Of a stretch of 64,000 nt of DNA, positions 15,850 through 25,782 are shown one piece after another (position 1 is the stretch's first letter; each line of letters starts with the position of its first letter). The notes beneath the pieces were generated by a model. The model was not told where the DNA came from. It ran no database searches and worked only from the letters and a program-made list of their open reading frames with translations. The stretch is from Erythrobasidium yunnanense. Lineage: Eukaryota; Basidiomycota; Cystobasidiomycetes; Erythrobasidiales; Erythrobasidiaceae. The stretch spans positions 1,308,318 through 1,372,317 of the forward strand of contig BCJC01000002.1 of NCBI GenBank assembly GCA_001600175.1, in the 5' to 3' direction. The position numbers and the translations under genes are program-made.

Positions 15850-18800
15850 TTAAAAGGGAATCTTCCGCAAGTCTTCATTGCTAGCATGCGCCAGGACAGG
15901 CTTCAAGATCTTCCTTATCTGCGGAGTGCCTTGGTATGCACAGATTTGCTTCAAGTGCATCAAGATGGCGTCATAAGCAGTCGGCTTGGACGACAAGACC
16001 ATCAAGAAAGCTCGATAGCCTAGCCATATTATGCATGGCCGCCGAAGACCTCGTAGATTTGCTTGCCCATCTCTGGCAGCTTTCGAGAGGAGGGTGTTCT
16101 GAATGGAGCGCCAACCTTGCGCAACGATTCGATGGATCGTAGCTATGCGATACAACTGTCAGTTCGATCAGTCCTGAATGCAAGGATAGAGATGTACAAA
16201 GGAAGAACATGGTATTCTTGGAGATGGTCGGCTTCCAGATGCTGATATAGGAATGGTACTTCTTGGCGACGAGTTGGAAGCCTTGATAAGCGTTTACGTA
16301 TGCCGTGATTAAGCTATTGAAGGAGGTGTCGAAGTAGATGAGCTGGCATCGGATCCGCATGGCTCTAAGAAGGCAGCTCTTTCAGCCTCCGGTCGAACGC
16401 TAAGCACCGAAGTCATGGACTCACTGAAGCATATGCGCGACGAACGTCTCCCCCGCACGCTTGTATGTCTTTACCGTCAAGCTATTTCCAAGGTACGTCG
16501 CTTGCAGCCTCGAATAATCATATCTGACATTCAAAGTCTTCTGATCTATAGACAATCCGCACCAAGCGAAGCCTTGCTTTGCGGAAACCTTGGGTACAGC
16601 GCCAATGCCGTCGAGGGAGATATCGAAGTTGACACGAGTCTTCTCGAGCGAGATGAAACAGCCGTATTCGGGATGACCGGTGTGCATTAAGCGAAGGCAT
16701 CGCTCAGCGGTACGTCTCGATGTGGTTATCAGCAAGAAATCATCGATCAGGCGTAGCAGCAGCTGCATCGTGGGTCCCGTTGAGTCAGTGCGAGAGGCAG
16801 GAGCCTGTATGAGGAAACTCCACATACACTGTTGGCAGAGTCGATGTAGTTCAGATGACTCTGCTCCATCTCGCTGTAGAAGATACTGAACAATACGTAT
16901 CAGGAAACAGCAATATGTGCAACTAGAGACCATGCATGGCTTACTTGCACAGCAGGGTCGAGAGGATAGAGCCCTGTGGTATTCCGATCGTTTGTTTATA
17001 GTAGTCAGGACCGATCTGTCAAGAGTCTAATTCAGCATAATCACCATTCGAGGAGATCAAGCATACCTTGACTATATTATCCCGTACATGCTCCTTCAGC
17101 ATCCTGAGAACCTCGCTTCTGCTTTCGCTGAACTTCCTGACCTGATCTATGAACAAGGTGTTTCGAAGTGCGTCCGCTAGCTGGAACGTGAATTCCGGAA
17201 AGTCGAAATAGTCGTCTACATGGGCCGAAATCAGCCTCTGCAGACGAGCAGTATGCTTGTGCGACGCTGACCACACGCTCGTGCTTCTTTCGCAAATTTC
17301 TTGATGACCCGATCGCTGCTCTTGACTAAAGAGACATGCCGAGACACCGTATACTCGTCCTGACCACAGAGCATCAGCCATCTTGCCCAGCAGAGGGTCC
17401 GTTGTCGCCTACTGCTGTCAAGAGATCCTCGAGTATGGACAACAGCTTGTCTTGATTGATGGAATCGAAGCATGTGCGGATGTCAAGCTTGACGAAGTAC
17501 AGCTTAGGCCTGTAATAGCTATTCTGAGCGAGGTAACGATGGTCATCGCGCACAGCTTACAGCTCTAAACCAGCTGAGCCAATCGAAGTCTTGAAAGTCT
17601 TGAGCTTGGTATAAATGTCGTTGGTGGCCATCACGGAAGCATCATCAACTCCGAAGTGTCTAGACTTTTCGTGGCTCAATATGCTGAATACATTCTGAAG
17701 AATTTGATTGATCGACAGCGAGTACTTGTCTTTGCCAGCCTGACAACATACGTCAGGCTTGCCATTCGAGTTAGAGTATGGTGGACATACTGGCTTCCGA
17801 CTCAGGTTGACGATCGGCCTTACTCCGCGTTCCTTAGGTAGAAGACGAACATGCGAAAACGACAAGTTGCGCGTTGTTGCCTGCAAGGCACTTTCGGCGT
17901 CCGACTGTTGTGGAGGTCCATTCAGACGGAGATCAGGAATGCGATGATGCTGCCTACCTTAGCCAACTTGGTGAAAAGCGTGTTGGCCATATTCTCGACT
18001 AAGGGCTGACAAATTGTCTGCCAGTCTTCCTGGAGGAAGTACAATGTCTGTCGGAGCAAGGCAGCCGATTCCGTCACATAGAAGTTGGTCTACCTTTGCG
18101 GTCAGCAGTACTCTGTTCTACCGGGCATACCTTGATACACACCCTTATGAGATCCACGATGAAAGCGTCGAATAGCCAAAGCAGGAATGTCTGAAGGAGT
18201 TCTCTTCGTCGCTGCAAGTTGGTAAGGGAGGGCCTGGACTTGCGGTTCTGCTTGCCTTTAAGCCATCCTATATCCTCGAGCTTGATGCCTTGCAGAATTT
18301 GGTGCATCGACATGTTTTCATATCGGCGGGCACATATAAAAGTATTGATAGCTGCAAGATATGTCAGCATTTCTTCAGACAAGCAATTCGCGTGGTCATA
18401 CATTTGTCGAGAATCTTCCAATTGTGAGTAGAGCCCAGAAACTCGAAAGGGAAGACAGCGGCGACCGCCTTCTGGATGAATGTCGTCACATTGTAGTGGC
18501 TCATTGTGAAGTCGGCAAATCTTGGTTTCTCAGCCTCTTTTGCATGCTTGCGTTGAGAGCGGTTGCCAATGGCCGATAGAAGGCTGAGTCTCGAGTTGTC
18601 CTCTGACAAAGTTGACGACGCGAGGATGTTGGTATTTGATAGTCTCTGAGTCATGATTGCCTGGCTATCTTCTGCAATGACTTCCTGGGACAGCTTTAGC
18701 GGAGTTCTCCGATGCTTAGCAAAGGAACAGGACTCACTAGTAACATCGACCGTTCATCTTCGGTGAGCTTGGTCTTCTTTAGCTGGGTTCACAATTTAGC

Positions 18801-19969
18801 AGGTCGTCCGGGCTTTTTATAGTGGACTCACCGTAGAGGGACAATGTTTCGACCTGAGCTTGGCGTAGTCCAGGCTCTTATGGGCAAGCGCGATGCCTTG
18901 TAGCATGGGCAGCGCTGCCTTGAGCATACCGGGTGTCTTAGCAGGGCCTGCCTGCAAGATGAGCTTGTCCATAGCATCGTGTCGGGGGTTATTATCGCTG
19001 TCAAGCGCCGGCAGATGGTATTCATTTGGCCAAATATGCTTGGACAGGTGCCGCGCTAGGGCTTCGTCATGTCGGTACTCGGGTAAGTATGCTTGAGGAA
19101 AAGTGTGCTGCAGAGTATTCAGGATGTCTGTTTGATCGGGCATCTCAGCTTATAGCCGTCAATGGCAATTGGGCATGCGCACGCTTCTCAGACAACCCAG
19201 ACGATGGCTTCTTCTTACCAGGAAAGTGCGGAGGCCTTGCGTAGTATATAGATAGACGATCTAACATCACATCGGAACTGGCTATTTTCCGGCGTTTCGA
19301 GGGCTGATCCAGAACGTCTTGGGCTGCCCTTTTGTTCGGAACATCAAGTCTGATCAAGTCGTAGATGGGTAGACCGCAGAATTGTCGATAGCAAGCGTTT
19401 GGCAGCGGGAGGAAGATCGATGTGTGCTTGAGGAGATGGGACATTACTGCAGGACCGCCTCTAGAGGGCAGCATCAGGACATGTTAGGTATATTAGGATC
19501 TCTGAAAGCACCTTGACAGCAGGAGCTTCCAATCTCTCGACTCTTCGAACTCCGTCAAGCTCGAATTGCTGACTGTATTGACGAGGTTTCCTTCGATCTG
19601 ATTCGCGGGTTCAGCATGAGTAGTAGACTTAGACTTGGTACTGACGAGCTTGTAGCCGAAACACAGGACATTGCTGTCTTTTCGGTTCGACAATAACAAT
19701 TCGCGCTGAGCGCGTCGCACTAGCCATTGCAAGGTGACTTGGGAGGAGCTTTCGTAGGAGAACAGCTTTGGCGCGCCAGTATTGCTGTTCCAGACTACTT
19801 GAGTGTCTTCCAGTAGCGAAACATAGCTGGCTTCGTCGGTCGCTTTCTGAAGGACCAGATTTGCAATCTCGCTGGGAAGGCAGGCGCTTATATAGGCGTG
19901 TAGGTTCTTGATCTCGCGATAGTAGCACGACAGAACGGCACGCTCGAGAGCGCGACTATCATTCTCCAT
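15850..19969 (-). CDS. TERT: Telomerase reverse transcriptase
   Basis: Catalytic subunit that copies telomeric repeats from the telomerase RNA. The N-terminal domain starts ENDSRALERAVLSCYY and contains GLPIYDLIRLDVPNKRAA. The RNA-binding part has the CP-like block ILQGIKLEDIGWLKGKQ and the T motif FYVTES. Reverse-transcriptase motifs follow: LLPKERGVRPIVNLS (motif 1/2), YFVKLDIRTCFDSIN (motif A with catalytic Asp), GIPQGSILSTLLCK (B'), LLRLIDDFLLITT (motif C, Asp-Asp), and GFAWCGLSID (D/E region). The C-terminal extension runs to DLRKIPF. The gene has many small introns, unlike intron-poor retroelement RTs. No gag, integrase or LTR accompanies it. Start at 19969 was chosen because it opens the family-like helix; an upstream in-frame ATG exists but would run into the next gene's 3' end. 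Confidence 0.93.
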
Positions 19970-20097
19970 GTAGATGAAGGCAGAGAAGCAAGAGTGGACA
20001 CGAGAGCGAAGAATATGTATATTTGACAGAAGAAGCACAACAGGAGTTCGACAACGCTCAAATCTTTTACGAAATACGTGTTGGAAGTATAGCGCGT

Positions 20098-20804
20098 TTA
20101 CAGCAGGGCATTGAAGTAGGCCAAAGTAGCACCAAGGAAGCCGACCAGGAACGGGTTTGCAGCAGGTTGGAAGGTAAGCATGGCAGCAGAATCCTTGTCG
20201 GTCTCGTTCTTCGCGGCGCCCTTGGTTTTGGCTGGCTTCGCCACGCTTTCCGTGCAGTCGTCGGTGGCTTCGCAATCGGTGCTGTTGGAAGGTGAAGAAG
20301 CACCAGCGACAGAAGAGGTAGGAGTAGCATCCGATGCGGCGCTGGACATGGCGTCTTCTTTTGCTGAACTGGAGGTTTCTTCGCTGTTTGGCGCAGAGGT
20401 GGTCGAAGTACTCTCGGGAGGCAGGTCTGATAGGCCTGGGTAGTTGGACGCCGGATATGACACTGCACAGGCATCGATCAAGGCGCTTCGGTCGTCGGGC
20501 GTCCGGCAATAGTATTGGAGGGCGATACCATAGCAGTCGCTGCTGCAGAAGACTGGCAGGGAAGGAAATTAGCCTGAATACTGACACACTGAACGAGAAA
20601 GGGACTCACGTTCGAGAGACTGACCGCAGCCTTTGCGTTCGCATGTCCGATCAGCTGGCTGCTCAAAGCGCGTTGAGCTGACTCTTACTCACCTTCAGAG
20701 GCTTGAACAACCTGATTAGCACATGGAAGATCTATACCTTGCGCAGAACAGCTCTTCAGCAGAATGCCGGCGAAGACTAAACTGGCTGCAGCTTTCTTCA
20801 GCAT
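20098..20804 (-). CDS. Small secreted Cys-rich, probably GPI-anchored surface protein (CFEM-like)
   Basis: The N-terminus MLKKAAASLVFAGILLKSCS is a signal peptide. The mature part carries six regularly spaced Cys: PCANQ, EGCGQ, LFCSSDCYG, YYCRTP, DACAV. This resembles CFEM-type domains but with fewer than the usual eight. A long Ser/Thr/Pro-rich, probably O-glycosylated linker follows, then the hydrophobic end NPFLVGFLGATLAYFNALL typical of a GPI-attachment signal. The Cys-rich frame appears only when the introns after GAAG and CGAAC are removed, with the acceptor at CTGCCAG. Role is likely cell-wall or surface; haem/iron binding, known for some CFEM proteins, is unproven here. It lies 128 bp upstream of the telomerase start on the same strand. 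Confidence 0.75.
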
Positions 20805-20996
20805 GACGCTTGAGGCAGGGATTCGGCAGGGAGGGCGAGGCGAGGACGGAGTGGTGTGTTGGTACAGACGCAAAAGACGCTCAGCGCCAGCAGCGACTAG
20901 GGCGTCTAAGTTCCGGCTCAGTCGTAGGCTGTCATCCGACCAAATCATAGACGATAAAAGGCTGCCAGAGGAGCTCGTCCAGACGCGCCGGACGTT

Positions 20997-21510
20997 CTAC
21001 TTGACGGAAATTCTGGCAGTCGCAGTACCAAGCCCTTCTTTGAGCGGGTTCTGGGCATCCGCGTGCGAAATGGTTGTCTCGTCGAATTGGACAAGGCCGC
21101 CAGCCTGGACTTCCCAGCTCTTTCCCGTGCAGCAAGATTGATGGCGTTTGAAGTCCTATCATCTCTGCTCTTTTGGCGTTTCATGCGACGCGCGTACCTC
21201 CTGAATCTCTGCGGCAACGAGGACCTCCTGGCCCAGATTGAAAGCTGCCAGAAGGAGAAGTTCGAGCTGAAATGCATGATAAGCTTCTCTCCTCAAGCAT
21301 TCTTCGTCATGAATGTACTCTATGAGTGAAAATAAGTCGTCCAGTCAGCGAAAGACATGGAGAATGCTTTGGGAAATGCGGACCCCCTTCGACGCCTACA
21401 TAGTCTCGCTTCAAAAGCCTGCAACTCTGGTACCATCTCTTGCTTCTCCGTTTCTCTTCCACCCGTACCGGACCTTCCTTGACATCCCACTTGCAATCAT
21501 GCTTCGTCAA
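20997..21510 (-). CDS. Small hypothetical protein, partly overlapping the kinase start
   Basis: Family not recognised. Two exons read clearly: YIHDEECLRREAYHAFQLEL followed by LLLAAFNLGQEVLVAAEIQE, then, after an intron of about 100 nt, AGGLVQFDETTISHADAQNP and LKEGLGTATARISVK. The stop is at 20997-20999. The 5' exon is uncertain: ATG at 21510 with a donor giving E|YIHDEE fits, but other starts are possible. The product would be about 100 residues, helical in the first half and with no membrane segment. The 5' end would overlap the divergent kinase gene's start region on the other strand, so head-to-head transcripts may overlap. Confidence 0.4.
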
Positions 21511-23065
21511 AAGCCGCCAAAGAACTCAGCAAAAAAGGGCAAAGCTCTCGCAAAAGCACGTCCTGCAGGTGCTCTCCTAGAAGCCTTCTCCATCAAGCTC
21601 CCTTCCCTGTCTCCCACTACGCACCATATCGTCTTTCCTCCAGCTCCGCCTTCACCGAAATCTAGTCCAGAACCGGAGCATCGCGAAAGACTGAGAGAAC
21701 CGTCTCCATTCCATCTTCAGAATGCCAATTCTCCTCAACTACCACCCACTCCGCCTTCTGAACCCTCTGAGTTACCTCCACCTCGTTATGCTCAAGATAC
21801 GCTGGTGTCGGTGCCGAAATGTCAGTCTTTCACCGAAGTGCTCGCCACAGGATACAAGCTCCATCCATGCATCATGGATGACTACACAATCATTGAAGAG
21901 CTCGGTGCAGGCGGGTATGGCCTGGTGCTGAAGGCAATGCGGAGGAGAGACCGAGCGCCAGTCGCCATCAAGATGATGTGGAGAGATCGTATGCCGGCAG
22001 ATCATTGGGTAGTAGCAGAGCGTTGGGACGCAAAGTATCCAATGACCCGCTTCACCGTGCCCAAAGAAGCATTCATACTTCGAACATTGCAACACCCTGG
22101 AGTCATCGGGTACATCGACTACTTCGAGGACGAAATCTTCTCCTATCTTGTGAGTCAGCTAATCCTCCCTTACTATTAAGAGCTAGGCTAACTCGAGTGA
22201 AAGGTCATGGAGTACTTTGGCACACCTTGGAATGAAGACGAGACCGAAGGGTCAAGCTCAAGATCCCCCCCGCAACAGGAAGGTGTACAGCTAAAGAGCA
22301 GCCCATCCAATGGCGCTTCGCGGAACGACCTCATCTCGCCACGTACTGGTTCGCTGCCCACCACACCTCAACGTCCTGGGATGCCTCTTCGACGGTCTTC
22401 ATGCGATCTCTTCGAATGCCTCGAGAGTCACAAGTACATGCCCGAGCACCTTGCAAAATACGTGTTCAAGCAGATTGTCGATGCAGTCTGCTACTTGCAC
22501 AGCAGAGGCGTTGTCCATGCTGATCTGAAGGTAGGCCGACACACTCAGGATCGCCGTAGAGGATGCTTACTCTCTCAGTAGGACGAGAACATCGTCATCG
22601 ATGCCAACTACCGCGTCAAGCTTATAGACTTCGGGTCCGCTCTGCTCCTCGACAGGCACAAAGAAGCACCCTACCTGGAGAACTTCAAAGGCGTATGTTC
22701 TATATCTTTGCGCAGAAGAGAATTGGCTAAATATCCCAGCAGACCTTGAATTTCGCATCGCCCGAAATTCTGAGGGGTGAACTGTATCAAGCACCACAAG
22801 CGGAGATTTGGGCTCTCGGTTGCATTCTCTGCGTACTTTTGACTGGAAGAGCGCCTTTCGAGACCCAGGAGCAGGCTGCTAACGGTAAGCGGCAACCATA
22901 CATAAAGTAGCTCTCGGCTGACAAAGAGGCACAGGTCAAGTCTCTGAGCCAGCAGTGCCCATGTCTCGGAAGTCCTTCGGCCTTATGATGGGCTGTCTTT
23001 GCTTCAGTCCTACTGCCCGTCTGACTGCTGCCGAAGTTCAAGACCACCCTTGGTTCAGGAATTGA
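21499..23065 (+). CDS. PAS-kinase-like serine/threonine protein kinase with altered catalytic loop
   Basis: The N-terminal 110 residues are Pro/Ser-rich. The kinase domain begins DYTIIEELGAGGYGLVLKAM, with VAIKMMWRDRMPADHWV (ATP-anchoring Lys) and LRTLQHPGVIGYIDYFEDE. A long Ser/Pro insert follows VMEYFGTPW. Then LFECLESHKYMPEHLAKYVF, VHADLKDENIVIDANYRVKL, IDFGSALLL, LNFASPEILRGELYQAPQAE and WALGCILCVLLTGRAPF. The end TAAEVQDHPWFRN matches PASK/PSK-type kinases. The Arg of the HRD motif is Ala (HADLK), so it is a non-RD kinase. About five exons. It converges on the sphingosine-phosphate lyase gene (125 bp between stops). No PAS domain is seen. Confidence 0.85.
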
Positions 23066-23190
23066 GTCCTTCATTTGGTTCGTTGCACATATTGTCCATG
23101 TTTGTCAACAGAATTTGCTAGGTAAAAGTACTTGTACATCAACTAGTGTTGTGAATAGAAGGAGGTCTTGGAGTAGCAAAGTCTCGAGTC

Positions 23191-25384
23191 TTAAACGTCA
23201 TACAGAACGTCCAGATAGAGCTTGGCGAATTCGCTAATGAGGAAGGGGCCGCTGACAGGCGATTTGCCGAGACCGTAGATCTGTACCATCGTCCCTTTAG
23301 ACTCCTCGCCAGCAGGCTTAGCCTTGACGATGTCGACAGCGTGCCTCAGATCTTGCAGGAATGCCTCGACATAAGGAATTGTAAGCCGGGTGCAGCATAT
23401 ATGGAGCGATGGCGGATTCTGCAGGGCGTTCACTGCGAATGGTTATAGAGAGTCAGAACATGCAGCCGTTGCGCACAGCTTTCCGGCCTCACAGTGCCAG
23501 CCTTTCTCGGACATCTTATCACCAATCTCGTAGATATCGTAGTTGTCGCTTGTAAAGGCCACTACCGTGACTTTGGGCTCACCCATCACGGTCAATCCAT
23601 CGATATCCCGCACTCCGGCCTCGATCTTGCGCGCAGCACCGACAATCTGCTTACACGAGGCGAGATAGCCTGATCGTCCCATAGAAAGCATCGCAGCCCA
23701 AGCACCGGCGAGAAGAGCGCCTGGTCTCGAGCCTGCCAGTGAAGGTGAAGGATATACGCCGCCCGGCCAGGTAGACAGAGCAAAGAATTGGTAGCTCCTC
23801 CATTTCCGATCCGCGTCTATATTTGAATCTTGAGCCAGAACAGCAGCTAGACGAAAGTAGTCTGCACTTACACATGATTATAGAAGACCCTTTGGGCGCA
23901 AATCCGTCTACAAGACGAAGCTCAGCAGGAAACTTTCTTAGCAGTGTGACGCTCCCTACATTTATGCGTATCACAGCTGATACTGGTCACACCCGGCAGA
24001 CGGAAGTCGAATGGTTCAATCGTCACACCAGCTTCCTCCAGGAAGGGAACTATGAAGGAACCTCTGATCTAGATATTAGTGCGTCCTCGTCTCCTACATT
24101 TCAGAGACGCACAGGCAGCAGTCCACGTGCAGAGGAATCCGATATTTGACTGCCAGGGCCGAGAGTTCGGGAATAGGGTCAATGATACCATCTGGGAAGT
24201 TGGGTGCAGACCCGACAAGCTGAAACACTGGTCATCAATGTCTGCGTAATTGGTTGATCAGCGAACACAGCTCACCAAGATCGTGTTTGCATTGATGGCC
24301 CGCTTGACGCGCTTAATTTGCACTTTGCGAGAGATAGGATCCACCGGCATATGGTGAACCTTGATACCGAAGTATTGTGCAGCCTTGTCGAATGCCGCGT
24401 GAGCCGAGATGGGAATGATCCTAAAGGAGTCGACATGTCAGGACAAAGCAATCAAGCGGAGTACGGCCAGATCTTACATCTCTGGCTGAGTGATGCCTCT
24501 TTCAGTTCGCGCCCAGTCACGGTATGCTTTACACGCCATAACGATGCTTTCTGTGCCCCCGCTCGTTGTAGTTCCACAGCCTTTTTCAGCGTTCGCATTG
24601 AACAAGGATAGCGTCATCGCGATGATTTCCGCCTCCATCTTTCGTACACCAGGGAACACCTCAGGGTGTAGTGGATTAGAGAGCAAGAAGCGTTGTATGG
24701 CTGCACACCAAGAATTAGCTTAACGTCTGAATCGCTGGGTCCATGATTACATACCATCGTTGATGGTCAGACCTAGTTCTGTGCCTTGCAGATGTCCATG
24801 GTAGATTGCGCCGCTGCCAGTCGGCATGTCATTAACACGGTCCAAACATTTTGGTCAAGGCTTTCAGATCGACACACCTGACTTTCCCCTGCTCCCAGTC
24901 AGCTTTGTGTATCCTCTCGAGTACCTCGAACATGCTGTTGATGTCGGCTCTGCTCTTGCCAGTCTCCGGCAGTCGTGTATACTTTCCAAGCTCGGTCACC
25001 TTGGCCTCTTTCTCATCGATAAGCTTCGCCTTCAGATCTTTCCTGGCCACTGCGAGCTCTTCGCGCAGCTTCTTCCTTCCCTGAGGCGTCCGCAGAACAA
25101 GGCTGTATGCATACTGAACGGTTTCCAGGTAGAGCCGGCGAAGTGTCTCGATGATACCGCGAGCGCGTAAGGTACGGAAGCCTGTCAGGGCATAGCTGTA
25201 GACGAGATACCAGAATACGAGCTGTGCGAGCGACCAAGATTACTACTTAGCGCAGGCCAAATTGCGCACGAGCTCGGTCATCAGCGCTGCGACTTACGCT
25301 CTTCGCATTGTCCAAGGTCAGCAGAGCATTGAGAATTTGTCGTAATGGCAAGAGACGTTGTCGATATACTTGAAGCCGATTCAT
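23191..25384 (-). CDS. DPL1: Sphingosine-1-phosphate (dihydrosphingosine phosphate) lyase
   Basis: PLP-dependent ER enzyme that cleaves phosphorylated sphingoid bases to a fatty aldehyde and phosphoethanolamine, the exit step of sphingolipid breakdown. The N-terminus [20 protein letters not shown] and a hydrophobic stretch ([15 protein letters not shown]) give a membrane anchor. The core has [50 protein letters not shown], the PLP-binding Lys in [18 protein letters not shown] (spliced across an intron), and [20 protein letters not shown]. The C-terminal domain runs [19 protein letters not shown] to LYLDVLYDV. About eight exons; length is near the family's normal size. The HKYG motif is found by joining exons at 23.97 and 23.91 kb. 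Confidence 0.93.
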
Positions 25385-25524
25385 CGTCGTGACAGAAGGG
25401 CAAGGTGCGAAGCCAGGCAGGCGACTTTCAAGCTGTCTAGAAGTTTGCTATTTGCTAGCAGCAAATACACGCTAGCGCGTCTAGCGATTATCTGGGTTGC
25501 TACCAAACCGACCTGACCTGAACA

Positions 25525-25668
25525 ATGCGGAATCAAGGCCGAGGCATCCGCACAGGACCGCCTGCTTACGTCTTCAAGGGAGTACGAGCGCCTGACAGCT
25601 TCGAAGCGTCTCTATGGTGTCCCGATTGCATCGCTGATGGTGTGAGACAGGTAGCGCAGGTTTGCTAG
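25525..25668 (+). CDS. Short ORF with thioredoxin-like WCPDC motif (TXNDC17-like fragment?)
   Basis: A 47-residue frame whose middle, PPAYVFKGVRAPDSFEASLW CPDC, resembles the active-site region of TXNDC17/TRP14 (a FTGSKD...SWCPDC pattern, aligned from memory). The frame stops soon after the motif (IADGVRQVAQVC). A following plus-strand exon might extend it across a short intron into the 3' end of the queuine transglycosylase gene, but I could not find a convincing continuation to the full 120-residue family length. It sits in the 398-bp gap between two minus-strand genes. It may be a small gene, a truncated relic or chance. Confidence 0.3.
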   Translation: MRNQGRGIRTGPPAYVFKGVRAPDSFEASLWCPDCIADGVRQVAQVC

Positions 25669-25782
25669 GAGCGTGATCGCTGTGCATTAGTGTTCACGAG
25701 GCCGGATCCCACTTTGTGCTTCCCTGAGCTACTACGCCAGGCTGGTCTTCCAACAAATCCACGCCCACTGTCCGTAAGGCTT

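Noticed and set aside
16400-17900. Reverse-transcriptase motifs as a retroelement
   Set aside because: The motifs are flanked by telomerase-specific N- and C-terminal regions and cut by many introns; no LTR, gag, integrase or endonuclease was seen.
20932-21162. Minus-strand frame with WYCDCQNF, like a SWIM zinc finger
   Set aside because: The second Cys-His half is missing, and another frame in the same place joins cleanly to a neighbouring exon.
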